Source: Actinomadura rudentiformis
GTDB taxonomy: Bacteria > Actinomycetota > Actinomycetes > Streptosporangiales > Streptosporangiaceae
NCBI RefSeq assembly: GCF_008923185.1
Contig: NZ_WBMT01000016.1
Coordinates: 124,001-188,000, forward strand
DNA length: 64,000 bases
Direction: 5' to 3'
Part shown: positions 1 through 8,137 of the stretch, one piece after another
Layout: each line of letters begins with the position of its first letter
Position numbering within the stretch: the stretch's first letter is position 1
The notes under the pieces: model-generated
The model's database searches: none
What the model was told of the DNA's origin: nothing
What the model saw: only the letters and a program-made list of their open reading frames with translations
Made by a program: the position numbers and the translations under genes

Positions 1-1
1 C

Positions 2-577
2 GACAACAGCATCATCGTCTCGCCCGGCGCCAACGCCCACCTGGCCCCCTCCGACCTCGACTCCGGGCTCCTCTCCGCCGCCGTCGTCTCGTTCCAGCTG
101 GAGATCCCCCTTCCCACGGTCGAGGCCGCCGCCCGCACCGCCGCCGCCAACGGCGCCCGGGTGGTCCTCAACCTCTCACCGGCCACCGCCATCCCCGACG
201 ACCTCCTGGCCCTCTGCGACCCGCTGGTGGTGAACGAGCACGAGGCCGCGTTCCTCCTGGGCGCCAGGGACGATCCCGCCTCCATGGCCACGGCGCTCCT
301 GGCCCGCGGCCCGCGTTCCGTCGTCATCACCCTCGGCCCCGAGGGCGCCCTCACGGCCGACGCCACGGGCGTCACCGCCGTCCCGTCGCCCAAGGTCGAG
401 GTGGTCGACACCACGGGCGCCGGCGACGCGTTCACGGCCGCCCTCTGCCTCCGGCTCGCCCGCGGCGACACCCTCGCCGACGCGGCCCGCCATGCCGTAC
501 GAGTGGGCGCCGCCGCCGTCCGCAAGCCCGGCGCCCAAAGCTCCTACCCCACCGCCGACGAGCCCCTCCCCACCTGA
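2..577 (+). CDS. rbsK: Ribokinase, PfkB family (5' end outside window)
   Basis: This is the C-terminal 191 residues of a PfkB-family sugar kinase, most likely ribokinase, which phosphorylates D-ribose to ribose 5-phosphate in the cytoplasm. The frame is open from base 2. The first visible residues, DNSIIVSPGAN, match the ribokinase core. The PfkB signature DTTGAGDAF, with the anion hole and the catalytic aspartate, lies at about 408-434. Ribokinases are about 300 residues, so roughly 110 N-terminal residues lie upstream of the window. The downstream TetR gene is convergent. Another PfkB sugar kinase is possible, because the substrate-binding N-terminus is not visible. Confidence 0.85.
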   Translation, partial: DNSIIVSPGANAHLAPSDLDSGLLSAAVVSFQLEIPLPTVEAAARTAAANGARVVLNLSPATAIPDDLLALCDPLVVNEHEAAFLLGARDDPASMATALLARGPRSVVITLGPEGALTADATGVTAVPSPKVEVVDTTGAGDAFTAALCLRLARGDTLADAARHAVRVGAAAVRKPGAQSSYPTADEPLPT

Positions 578-595
578 CATCGACAACCCCCTTCG

Positions 596-1207
596 TCACG
601 ACCTCTGAGTCAGCGGGTGTGCGCCCTCCGAGGCCGCGCGGAGGGCGTCGAGCATCTGCGCCAGGGCGGCGCGGGTGGCGTCCAGGTCTCCGGGTGAGGT
701 CGCGAGCCACAGGGCTGCCTCGTTCATGGCGCCCGACAGCAGGTGGGCCAGCGGGGCGACGGGCTGGCGGGCGATGAGGCCCGCCTCGATCAGGTCGGCC
801 AGGGCGTCGGCGAGATGCCGGGCGGACCCTGCCTCGTCCATGGCGCGCCACTCGTTCCAGCCCAGCACGGCCGGGCCGTCGATGAGCATGATCCGCTGAG
901 TGGCGGGATCGGTGCTGGCGGTGAGGAACGCCTGGCAGCCGGTCGTGAACCTGTCCCAGGGGTCGTCCTGCGCGTCCGCGGTCGCGGCGACGGTGTCGGC
1001 GACCTCCTGCTGGACCTCGGCCAGGACCGCGCCGAAGAGCTCGGCCTTGCTCTCGAAGTGGTGGTAGAGGGCCCCCTTGGTGACTCCCGCCGCCCGGACG
1101 ATCTCCGACAGGCCCACCGCGGCGTAGCCCTTCGTCGCGAACAGCTGCCTGCTCTCGCGCACGAGAGTCCGCCGGGTCTGCTCCCGTTGCTCCGCCCTGC
1201 TCGCCAT
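596..1207 (-). CDS. TetR family transcriptional regulator
   Basis: A 203-residue TetR repressor. The N-terminal helix-turn-helix covers about residues 12-58 (ending TKGALYHHFESKAELF), followed by an all-helical ligand domain with no assignable ligand. I place the start at the ATG at 1207 because GGGAG lies five bases upstream. An ATG at 1225 is in frame but sits inside the putative operator and has no ribosome site. The gene is divergent from a VOC-family gene. The 60 bp between them carry two TACC-N3-GGTA dyads, so autoregulation and control of the VOC gene are likely. Confidence 0.85.
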   Translation of the reverse strand: MASRAEQREQTRRTLVRESRQLFATKGYAAVGLSEIVRAAGVTKGALYHHFESKAELFGAVLAEVQQEVADTVAATADAQDDPWDRFTTGCQAFLTASTDPATQRIMLIDGPAVLGWNEWRAMDEAGSARHLADALADLIEAGLIARQPVAPLAHLLSGAMNEAALWLATSPGDLDATRAALAQMLDALRAASEGAHPLTQRS

Positions 1208-1224
1208 CCGCGCTCCCGTTGACA

Positions 1225-1267
1225 TACCGATGGTAGGTCAATAGCCTACCCTCACATACCATCGGTA
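1225..1267. promoter_or_regulatory. Paired TetR-type operators
   Basis: TACCGATGGTA (1225-1235) and its exact reverse complement TACCATCGGTA (1257-1267) flank a second dyad, GGTAGG (1232-1237) with CCTACC (1245-1250). Each outer site is itself a TACC-N3-GGTA dyad. The arrangement lies between the divergent TetR and VOC genes, which is typical of a TetR autoregulatory region. Confidence 0.65.
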
Positions 1268-1283
1268 CGTGAAAGGGTTTCTC

Positions 1284-1700
1284 GTGGAGTTGACCAGCTT
1301 CTATCCGGTTCTTGGCGCCACTCGTCTGGCCGAGTCCCGCGACTTCTACACGCGGTTGTTCGGGTTCGAGGTGACGTTCGAGGCCGAGTGGTACATCAGC
1401 CTGCGCCGTGGCGGCGAACGGCCGTACGAGCTCGCGCTGCTCGACTTCACCCACCCGACGGTGCCCGAGGCGTACCGCAAGCCGGTCCAGGGGCTCCTGC
1501 TCAACTTCGAGGTCGAGGACGTGGACGCCGAATGGGAGCGGCTCGTCGTCGGCGAGGGGTTGAAGCCCGAGCTCGACATCCGTACCGAGGAGTTCGGGCA
1601 ACGCCACTTCATCGTCGCCGACCCCGACGGCGTCCTCATCGACGTGATCAAGGAGATCCCGCCCGCCGAGTCGTACGCCGGCAACTATGTGGGTCAGTGA
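1284..1700 (+). CDS. VOC (glyoxalase/bleomycin-resistance) family protein
   Basis: A 138-residue single-domain vicinal-oxygen-chelate protein. The N-terminal stretch FYPVLGATRLAESRDFYTRL and the C-terminal HFIVADPDGVLIDVI are typical of the paired beta-alpha-beta-beta-beta modules of glyoxalase or dioxygenase-like proteins. The substrate cannot be told; members detoxify electrophiles or bind antibiotics. The GTG at 1284 is preferred because GAAAGGG lies six bases before it; an in-frame GTG at 1269 has no such site. It is divergent from a TetR gene that probably controls it. Its stop overlaps the convergent PIG-L gene by seven bases. Confidence 0.8.
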   Translation: MELTSFYPVLGATRLAESRDFYTRLFGFEVTFEAEWYISLRRGGERPYELALLDFTHPTVPEAYRKPVQGLLLNFEVEDVDAEWERLVVGEGLKPELDIRTEEFGQRHFIVADPDGVLIDVIKEIPPAESYAGNYVGQ

Positions 1701-2437
1701 CGTTCGATGAACCACTCCCGGCCGAAGAGCAGGCCGAAGACGGGGGCCGGGAGTCTGGTGGCGACCCTGGCGACGGGGGCCAGGCGGCCGGTGCCGTTGA
1801 GCTGGGAACGGTGGGAGGCCAGAGCCACCTGCTTCCGGCGGGCGAAGCGGCGGACCTTGGAGACGTGCGTGATCTCGGCTCGGTGACTGTATGCGGAGTC
1901 GAGCGCGGCCGGGTCGTACCGGACCGGGACGCGCAGGCGGCGGGCCAGGGCGAGCAGGCGGGCCGCGGTGTCGCGGGGCATGGTGGCCTCGAGGACGCGG
2001 ACCCCGGTGAGCCGGGCGGCGAGCGCGCCGACCTCGTGCACCCGGACGTGGTCGCGGTGGCCGTAGCCGCCATTGGGGTCATAGCTCAGCAGGAGGTCGG
2101 CCTTCTCCTCGCGGAGGATCGCGGCGAGGCGTTCGGCGGCTTCGAGGGGATCCGCGCGCACGAAGCGGGGCCGGTCCGGAGGATCGGGATAGAGCACCGG
2201 GCCGTGGCCGCTGTCGGCGTAGCCCAGGTGGACGACGCGTGCGGCGCCGAGGACCGCGGCGCTGGTGCGGAGCTCACGCATCCGGGGCGGCTCGTGGGGC
2301 GGGCGCGGTCCCATGAGGCCGTCGCCCGCGACAACGATCACCACGCGGTGCCCCTCGGCGGCGGCGCGGGCGAGGGTGCCGCCGGTGAGGATCGCTTCGT
2401 CGTCAGGGTGGGCGTGGAAGGCGACGATCACCGCCAT
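1694..2437 (-). CDS. PIG-L family LmbE-like deacetylase
   Basis: A 247-residue zinc-dependent N-deacetylase of the LmbE/PIG-L/MshB superfamily, which removes acetyl groups from N-acetylglucosamine-type conjugates. The metal motif HPDDE is at residues 10-14 and a downstream HRDHVRVH supplies the further histidine. The substrate is unknown; MshB, Mca and antibiotic-pathway deacetylases share the fold. The start is the ATG at 2437 (MAVIVAFHAHPDDE), just downstream of the DedA stop. The DedA/PIG-L junction lies in a perfect 14-bp tandem duplication. The two genes form an operon and may share the putative iron box at 3002-3020. Confidence 0.82.
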   Translation of the reverse strand: MAVIVAFHAHPDDEAILTGGTLARAAAEGHRVVIVVAGDGLMGPRPPHEPPRMRELRTSAAVLGAARVVHLGYADSGHGPVLYPDPPDRPRFVRADPLEAAERLAAILREEKADLLLSYDPNGGYGHRDHVRVHEVGALAARLTGVRVLEATMPRDTAARLLALARRLRVPVRYDPAALDSAYSHRAEITHVSKVRRFARRKQVALASHRSQLNGTGRLAPVARVATRLPAPVFGLLFGREWFIERH

Positions 2438-2453
2438 CAGATCACCGCCATCA
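2426..2453 (-). repeat. 14-bp tandem duplication at the DedA/PIG-L stop-start junction
   Basis: Two exact copies of TGATGGCGGTGATC (minus strand) adjoin. The first holds the DedA stop as TGATG; the second holds another TGATG whose ATG is the PIG-L start. Between them the sequence reads ATG GCG GTG ATC TGA, a four-codon mini-ORF. The original overlapping junction seems to have been duplicated. Confidence 0.8.
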
Positions 2454-2957
2454 GACGTGGGCACCGTCCTTGTCCGGCGTTTCGGCGGGATGCTCGGCCC
2501 GGCGGCGCCGGTAGGCGAGGTAGGCCACGAGGAGGGCGAGGGCCGCGATGCCGACGGCCGCGGCGATGAGCGGCGAACGGGCCGCGATCTCCAGCCAGCC
2601 CCAGACGAGCGCGTAGCCGCCGAGCATGATCATGGAGGTCCACAGTATCGAGCCGAGGGCGGTGGCGAGGAGGTACCGGGGAAGGGGCATGCGCATGCCG
2701 CCGGCGCAGATAGGGATCGCGTGGCGGAGCCCGGCGATCCAGTGGGCGGCGAAGACGGCGAGCGCGCCCCGGCGCGCGACGAGGGCCTCGACCTTGCGCA
2801 GCCGCTCCTCGCCGACGCGGCGGCCCAGCCGGGAGGTGTAGAGCTTGGCGCCGAGCCCGCGGCCGATCCAGTAGTACGCCTGCCCCCGGACGAAGATGAT
2901 CAGGATCGCGACGACGAGCGCCGCCCACAGCGGCAGGCCAAACAGGTCTTTCGGCAT
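2451..2957 (-). CDS. DedA/VTT family membrane protein
   Basis: A 168-residue integral membrane protein of the DedA (SNARE-associated/VTT) family, some members of which flip polyprenyl-phosphate or phospholipid carriers. Hydrophobic segments lie near residues 9-24, in the central region with RHAIPICAGGMRMPLPRYL, at 101-120 and at 130-148. It is shorter than typical DedA proteins (about 200 residues) and seems to lack the first membrane hairpin. The ATG at 2957 is the only plausible start. It overlaps the PIG-L coding unit through a TGATG junction. Pairing a lipid-carrier transporter with a sugar deacetylase suggests envelope glycoconjugate work, which is inference. Confidence 0.78.
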   Translation of the reverse strand: MPKDLFGLPLWAALVVAILIIFVRGQAYYWIGRGLGAKLYTSRLGRRVGEERLRKVEALVARRGALAVFAAHWIAGLRHAIPICAGGMRMPLPRYLLATALGSILWTSMIMLGGYALVWGWLEIAARSPLIAAAVGIAALALLVAYLAYRRRRAEHPAETPDKDGAHV

Positions 2958-3001
2958 GGCGTGGGCGGCCTCGTTTCGGTCGACGGCGGCTCCCCGTCAG
3001 C

Positions 3002-3020
3002 TTAGGTGAACCTAACCTCC
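3002..3020. promoter_or_regulatory. Putative DtxR/IdeR-type iron box
   Basis: TTAGGTGAACCTAACCTCC matches 16 of 19 positions of the actinobacterial iron-box form TTAGGTGAGCCTAACCTAA as I recall it. It contains the clean dyad TTAGGT-GA-ACCTAA (3002-3015). It lies 45 bp upstream of the DedA/PIG-L operon and overlaps the end of the epoxide hydrolase gene. Iron control of the operon is inference. Confidence 0.5.
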
Positions 3021-4160
3021 CCGGACCAGGCGGAAGAACGCGCGGACGTCGTCCACGAGCAGATCCGGGACCTCCATGGCGGCGAAGTGGCCGCCGCGGT
3101 CGAACTCCGACCAGTGCACCACGTGGTGCTGGCGTTCGGCGAGGCGGCGGATCCCGGCGTCACCGGGGAACACCGCGACGCCGTGGGGGATCTTGGACGG
3201 CTCGACCGGCTGGCCCCAGTCGGTGGCGCCCTCCTTGTAGAGGCGCGCCGACGAGCCCGCGGTGCCGGTCAGCCAGTAGATCGAGACGTCGGTGAGCATC
3301 TGGTCGCGGTCGACGGCGTCCTCGGGCAGCTCGTGGGCGGGGTCGGTCCACTCCTTGAACTTCTCCACGATCCAGCCGAGCTGGCCCGCGGGCGAGTCGT
3401 GCAGCCCGAACGCGAGCGTCTGCGGGCGGGTCGACTGGATCATGGCGTAGCCGGCGCCGTCCTGGTCGGTGTAGAGCCCGTACCGCGCCCGCTCGGCCTC
3501 TGTGAGCCCTTCCGTCTCGGCCGGGTCGAACGTCGGGAAGCCGAGGCCGCCGTTCACATGAACGCCGACCACGTTGTCCGGGGCGACGCGGCCCAGCTCG
3601 GGGGAGACGAGGGAACCGGTGTCGCCGCCCTGGGCGCCGTACCGCTCGTACCCCAGGCGGCTCATCAGTTCCGCCCAGGCCAGGGCCACGCGCCGGAGGT
3701 TCCAGCCGGTCTCGCGGGTGGGCCCGGAGAAGCCGAAGCCCGGCAGCGACGGCGCCACGACATGGAACGCGTCGGCCGGGTCGCCGCCATGGGCGCGCGG
3801 ATCGGCCAGCGGGCCGAGGATCTTCATGAACTCGGCCACCGAGCCGGGCCAGCCGTGCGTGAGGATCAGCGGGAGCGCGTCCGGCTCGGGGGAGCGCACA
3901 TGCAGGAAGTGGATGTTCTGCCCGTCGATCTCCGTGGTGAACTGCGGGAACCTGTTGAGCGCCGCCTCATGCTCACGCCAGTCGTAACCGGTGCGCCAAT
4001 ACTCGGCCAGCTCCTTCACGTACGACACCGGCGCGCCGTACGACCAGCCGACCCCAGGCAGCTCGTCGGGCCAGCGAGTGCGCGCCAGGCGGTCACGCAG
4101 ATCGTCCAGGTCGGCCTGGGGGATGTCGATATGGAACGGACGGATTTCGCTGTTGCTCAT
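3012..4160 (-). CDS. Epoxide hydrolase family protein (EHN plus alpha/beta hydrolase)
   Basis: A 382-residue hydrolase with the N-terminal epoxide-hydrolase lid domain (about residues 4-110; RPFHIDIPQADLDDLRDRL) followed by an alpha/beta-hydrolase core. The oxyanion motif HGWPGS and the nucleophile elbow GAQGGDTGS, with Asp as nucleophile, are visible. The C-terminal GGHFAAME gives the catalytic histidine. It probably opens epoxides or related xenobiotics in the cytoplasm. The ATG at 4160 (MSNSEIRPF) is preferred over an in-frame TTG at 4169. The divergent WYL regulator, 63 bp away, probably controls it. Confidence 0.85.
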   Translation of the reverse strand: MSNSEIRPFHIDIPQADLDDLRDRLARTRWPDELPGVGWSYGAPVSYVKELAEYWRTGYDWREHEAALNRFPQFTTEIDGQNIHFLHVRSPEPDALPLILTHGWPGSVAEFMKILGPLADPRAHGGDPADAFHVVAPSLPGFGFSGPTRETGWNLRRVALAWAELMSRLGYERYGAQGGDTGSLVSPELGRVAPDNVVGVHVNGGLGFPTFDPAETEGLTEAERARYGLYTDQDGAGYAMIQSTRPQTLAFGLHDSPAGQLGWIVEKFKEWTDPAHELPEDAVDRDQMLTDVSIYWLTGTAGSSARLYKEGATDWGQPVEPSKIPHGVAVFPGDAGIRRLAERQHHVVHWSEFDRGGHFAAMEVPDLLVDDVRAFFRLVRGG

Positions 4161-4222
4161 GCCGCCCAAGTTAAGAAAGGGTTAGGACAGGTTCGGACCT
4201 AGGCATTGGGCACTCTTGAGAC

Positions 4223-5182
4223 ATGCTGGAAACTTCGGCTCGGCTGCTCAGACTGCTCTCGCTCTTGCAGACCCGTCGCGACTGGTCCGGGGCGGAGCTC
4301 GCCGAGCGCCTCAGTGTTACCGCGCGGACCGTTCGCCGGGACGTGGAACGGCTCCGGGAGCTCGGGTATCCGGTGCACGCCACGGCCGGGGCGCCCGGCT
4401 ACCGGCTCGGCGCCGGCACGGACCTGCCGCCCCTGCTCCTCGACGATGACGAGGCCGTCGCGGTCGCCGTCGGCCTGCGTACGGCGGCGGGCGGCTCGGT
4501 CTCCGGCATCGAGGAGACGTCCGTACGGGCGCTGGCCAAGCTGGAACAGGTGCTGCCGTCGCGCCTGCGCCATCGTGTGCACGCCCTGCAGTCGATGACC
4601 GTGCCGATGACGGACGCCGCGCCCGGCGTCGACCCCGCCGTGCTCACGGCGATCGCGGCGGCGTGCCGCGACCATGAGGGTCTGCGCTTCGACTACCGGT
4701 CGCACGACGGCGAGGAGAGTGTGCGCGCCGCCGAGCCGCACCGGCTCGTGCATTCCGGGCGCCGCTGGTATCTCGTCGGCTGGGACATCGACCGGGCGGA
4801 CTGGCGGACGTACCGGGTCGACCGGCTGCGGCTCCGCACGCCGAACGGCCCGCGCTTCGTCCCCCGGGACCCGCCGGACCCGGACGTGGCCGCCTTCACC
4901 TCCCGCGCGATCTCCAGCGCCCCGTACCGCTACCAGGGTGTCTTCACGATGCACGCGCCCGCCGCGACCGTGGTCGGGCACATCCCCCCGACCATGGGCA
5001 CGGTCGAGCCGATCGACGAGCACACCTGCACGCTCCGCTGCGGTGCCCACACCCTCAACGAGCTGGCGGTCTGGGTCGCCCTGATGGACGTCCCCTTCGA
5101 GGTCCACGAACCCCCCGAGCTCGTCGACCGCGTCAGCGCCCTCGCCGACCGCCTCACCGCCGCCGCACGATCACGGCGCTGA
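4223..5182 (+). CDS. HTH/WYL-domain transcriptional regulator
   Basis: A 319-residue regulator. Residues about 1-58 form a winged helix (LSVTARTVRRDVERLRELGY). A WYL domain follows at about 150-200, with RRWYLVGWDIDRADWRTYRVDRL giving the WYL and RxDR-like elements. A C-terminal WCX extension closes the protein. WYL proteins bind nucleotides, nucleic acid or small ligands and act as activators or repressors. Divergent placement from the epoxide hydrolase makes that gene the likely target. Another ligand-responsive role cannot be excluded. Confidence 0.85.
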   Translation: MLETSARLLRLLSLLQTRRDWSGAELAERLSVTARTVRRDVERLRELGYPVHATAGAPGYRLGAGTDLPPLLLDDDEAVAVAVGLRTAAGGSVSGIEETSVRALAKLEQVLPSRLRHRVHALQSMTVPMTDAAPGVDPAVLTAIAAACRDHEGLRFDYRSHDGEESVRAAEPHRLVHSGRRWYLVGWDIDRADWRTYRVDRLRLRTPNGPRFVPRDPPDPDVAAFTSRAISSAPYRYQGVFTMHAPAATVVGHIPPTMGTVEPIDEHTCTLRCGAHTLNELAVWVALMDVPFEVHEPPELVDRVSALADRLTAAARSRR

Positions 5183-5191
5183 CCTCGTGCG

Positions 5192-5608
5192 TCAGCCGCT
5201 GGTGTTGAGTCGCAGGAGTTCGGCCTCGACGTCCCGCACGTCCTCACCCAGGTCGAAGGTGCTGAGGAGGTGGAGGTCGTCCGTTGTCTCGATCTCCAGC
5301 AGGCGGGTGCGCATGAGGAGGCGCTGACGCTCGTCCACGCGGATCGCCGTCACGTCGGGCCAGGGGATGTGCCGCTTGCCCGCGTACCCGTTCACCACGG
5401 TCAGGCCGTCGGCGCCGGCCGTCAGCCGCACGGGGGCCAGCAGGTCGCGGAGGGCGAGCCCGCCGGCGCCGAGCGCGGCGATGCCGGCGAGGAAGACCAG
5501 TTGCGGGTCGTCCATCGACAGGGCGGCCAGCGCCGCCAGCGCCACGGTCGCGGCGCACTTCACCGCGATCTGGGGCGGCGGAACGCGCCAGCTGCGCATT
5601 TCGGTCAC
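5192..5608 (-). CDS. Membrane-anchored PH-domain protein
   Basis: A 138-residue protein with two predicted membrane segments (about residues 15-34 and 37-55), followed by a cytoplasmic bacterial PH-like domain. The stretch VVNGYAGKRHIPWPDVTAIRV is typical of this family, seen in actinobacterial low-molecular-weight antigen-type proteins. Function unknown. The start is a GTG at 5608, with an ATG at 5599 as alternative. It ends ten bases past the convergent WYL gene. Confidence 0.7.
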   Translation of the reverse strand: MTEMRSWRVPPPQIAVKCAATVALAALAALSMDDPQLVFLAGIAALGAGGLALRDLLAPVRLTAGADGLTVVNGYAGKRHIPWPDVTAIRVDERQRLLMRTRLLEIETTDDLHLLSTFDLGEDVRDVEAELLRLNTSG

Positions 5609-5694
5609 GGACGCAACGTTATCCGAGGCTGGGAGGCGCTTTAGGTGTGGTCCGGTGGCATTTGACGGTCTGTTGGTTCGGTAGCGTCATGCCC

Positions 5695-6624
5695 ATGCGA
5701 CTGGGAGTGCTTGACGTCGGTTCCAACACGGTGCATCTGCTGGTGGTGGACGCCCACCAGGGGGCGCGCCCGCTGCCGGCGTTCTCCCACAAGTCCGAGC
5801 TGAAGCTGGCGGCCCACCTCGAGGACGGCGACCGGCTCTCGGCGGAGGGGGAGGACCTGCTGGGCGCCTTCGTCGACGAGGCACTGCAGGTCGCCGAGGA
5901 CAAGGGCGTGGAGAACGTCGTCGCCTTCGCCACCTCGGCGGTGCGCGACGCCGCCAACGGCGAGGAGGTCCTCGACCGGATCCGCGAACGTTCGCAGGTC
6001 GACATCAAGGTCCTGTCGGGGCCGGACGAGGCCAAGCTGACCTTTCTGGCCGTCCGGCGCTGGTTCGGCTGGTCGTCCGGGCGGCTGCTGGTGGTCGACA
6101 TCGGCGGCGGCTCGCTGGAGATCGCGGCGGGCATCGACGAGGACCCGGATGCGTCGATCTCGCTGCCGCTGGGCGCCGGCCGGCTCACCCGCGACTGGTT
6201 CACCTCCGATCCGCCCCCGGCCGACGAGGTGCGCAAACTCCGCCGCCACGTGCGCGCCGAGATCGCCCGGCACGTCGGGGAGGTCGCGCGGTACGGGGTG
6301 CCCGACCACGCGGTGGCCACCTCCAAGACGTTCAAGCAGCTCGCACGCATCGCCGGGGCCGCTCCCTCGTCGGAAGGGCCGTTCGTCCGGCGGACCCTCC
6401 GGCACGAGGCGCTCACCGAGTGGACGGACAAGCTGGCCAGGATCACCGCGGAGGAACGCGCCGACCTTCCCGGCGTCTCCGAACGGCGCGCGAGTCAGCT
6501 CCCCGCCGGGGCGATCGTCGCCGACGCGGCCATGGACCTCTTCGGGCTGACCGAGCTGGAGGTGTGTCCCTGGGCGCTGCGTGAGGGCGTGATCCTGCGG
6601 CAGCTCGACATGATCACGGCCTGA
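5695..6624 (+). CDS. Ppx/GppA family exopolyphosphatase/pppGpp phosphohydrolase
   Basis: A 309-residue actin-fold phosphatase. The first phosphate loop is DVGSNTVHLL at residues 6-15 and the second is VDIGGGSLEI near residue 140. It matches the short actinobacterial Ppx type, which cuts short-chain polyphosphate and may act on (p)ppGpp or ADP/ATP; activity cannot be read from sequence. The ATG at 5695 (MRLGVLDVGSNT) matches relatives; an ATG at 5689 is in frame. No clear ribosome site is seen. The stop overlaps the convergent deacetylase gene by 11 bases. Confidence 0.87.
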   Translation: MRLGVLDVGSNTVHLLVVDAHQGARPLPAFSHKSELKLAAHLEDGDRLSAEGEDLLGAFVDEALQVAEDKGVENVVAFATSAVRDAANGEEVLDRIRERSQVDIKVLSGPDEAKLTFLAVRRWFGWSSGRLLVVDIGGGSLEIAAGIDEDPDASISLPLGAGRLTRDWFTSDPPPADEVRKLRRHVRAEIARHVGEVARYGVPDHAVATSKTFKQLARIAGAAPSSEGPFVRRTLRHEALTEWTDKLARITAEERADLPGVSERRASQLPAGAIVADAAMDLFGLTELEVCPWALREGVILRQLDMITA

Positions 6625-8071
6625 CGGCGCCGTAGCGGGCGCCGGGGGTGACTCGCTGCCCGGCGAGAAGTTCGGAGACCGTCACGAAGGTGTACCCCTT
6701 GTCCTGCAGGCGCTGCAGGATCCGCGGGACCGCGTCGACCGAGCCGCGGTGTATGTCGTGCATGAGGATGACCGCTCCCGGCCGGGCCTTCGACACCGCC
6801 CGGTCGGCGACGCCCCGGGGGTCATGGTCGTGACCGTCGTGGGTGTCCACGTCCCAGAGGATCTGCGGCATCCCGAGGGACCTGGCCACCTCGGCGACCG
6901 TGGCGTTGCCGGCGCCGTACGGAGGACGCAGCAACGTGGGGGCCTTCCCGGTCGCCGCCCGTACGATCTCGTCGGTGCGATGGATGTCGGAGTTCACCCG
7001 CATGGCGGGGAGCCGGCTGAGGTCCCGGTGGCTTTGCGTATGGTTGCCGATCTCGTGGCCTTCGGCGACCTCGCGGCGCAGCAGTTCGGGGACGGCGTCG
7101 GCGTTGGCTCCGACGACGAAGAACGTGGCGCGGGCCTTGCGTCCGGCCAGCATGTCCAGCAGCCGCGCGGTGTACGGGCCGGGGCCGTCGTCGAAGGTGA
7201 GGGCGATGCACTTGGCCTTGGCGCAGTCGGTCCGCGGGGACGTGGGACCCCGCGTCGAAGGAGCGGCGGAGGGGCGCGTCGTCACCGCCGGCGAGCGGAG
7301 GGCGAGCCTCGGCGGCGTGGCCACGGCGGCGTCGTGGGCGCGGCGGCCGAACTCCGACAGCAGCGGGCCGTAGGTGGCGTGGGGGAGCGCCGCCGCGATC
7401 CGGCCGGCGGCGCCGGGGGCGACGGAGTAGTCGCTGAACTCCACGACCATGTCGCCCTGTTCGTTGAAGACGATCGAGGTGAACGTGCTCGGATCCGCCC
7501 GGACCTGGGACGGGTTCGTCTCGGTGCCCAGCCGGGTGCGGACCACCTCCGTGAGAGCGGCCAGCCCGGCCTTGCCCTCGACCAGGGCGGCGGAGGGCCG
7601 GACGGCGCGCGCGGTCCCGTCGTACCAGAGGGTCTGCCGTGACTCCCCTCCTGACGTCCCCATGAACCGGTCCGAGACCAGCCGCACCCCCACGACGTCG
7701 CCCGACGCGGCGGCGAGCGACCACTGGACGTTGAGTTCGGGGACGTTCCCGCCCGGGAGCGTGCTGGGTTTTCTCGTGCTCGCCTTGAACGGCCGGATCT
7801 GGGCGTCCACCGCCCTGGCGAGCGCGCGGGTGAGCGGCTCGGCGCCGGCGATGCTGGGATATCCGGCGAAGAGACGGCGGTGGCGGTTCTGCTCGCTCCG
7901 CGTCACCGCGGTCAGGCCGGGTACGGACCCGGGGTCGATCGTGTGAACGGTGGTGACGTCGACGATCGCGTGCTGGGGCCGGTGCGCGGATGTTCCGGAG
8001 CAGCCCACCAGCAAGGCGAGCACGCCGACCCCGGGTGTCGCCAGAGAGAGCAGCCGTCTTCGCGTCAGCAC
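6614..8071 (-). CDS. Lipoprotein polysaccharide deacetylase (NodB domain)
   Basis: A 485-residue exported protein. The signal ends in a lipobox LVGC with the modified cysteine at residue 24. Residues about 50-270 form an RsiV/DUF3298-like extracytoplasmic region. A NodB deacetylase domain follows (about 288-470) with TFDDGPGP, the metal pair NHTQSH, RPPYGAGN and LMHDIH. It probably deacetylates peptidoglycan or another surface polysaccharide outside the membrane. It is divergent from the Ser/Thr kinase gene across 253 bp. A fusion of a sensing-type region to NodB is seen in other Gram-positives. Confidence 0.85.
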   Translation of the reverse strand: MLTRRRLLSLATPGVGVLALLVGCSGTSAHRPQHAIVDVTTVHTIDPGSVPGLTAVTRSEQNRHRRLFAGYPSIAGAEPLTRALARAVDAQIRPFKASTRKPSTLPGGNVPELNVQWSLAAASGDVVGVRLVSDRFMGTSGGESRQTLWYDGTARAVRPSAALVEGKAGLAALTEVVRTRLGTETNPSQVRADPSTFTSIVFNEQGDMVVEFSDYSVAPGAAGRIAAALPHATYGPLLSEFGRRAHDAAVATPPRLALRSPAVTTRPSAAPSTRGPTSPRTDCAKAKCIALTFDDGPGPYTARLLDMLAGRKARATFFVVGANADAVPELLRREVAEGHEIGNHTQSHRDLSRLPAMRVNSDIHRTDEIVRAATGKAPTLLRPPYGAGNATVAEVARSLGMPQILWDVDTHDGHDHDPRGVADRAVSKARPGAVILMHDIHRGSVDAVPRILQRLQDKGYTFVTVSELLAGQRVTPGARYGAVRP

Positions 8072-8121
8072 ACCGTCCCCCGATGACCTTGTGACCTGGT
8101 ATGAAGCGATATGACTGGTTG

Positions 8122-8137
8122 GTCAGCGTATGCTGAC
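8122..8137. promoter_or_regulatory. Short dyad in divergent promoter region
   Basis: GTCAGC (8122-8127) and GCTGAC (8132-8137) form a perfect dyad with a four-base centre, about 50 bp upstream of the deacetylase start. It could be a regulator site. No protein can be assigned. Confidence 0.3.
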
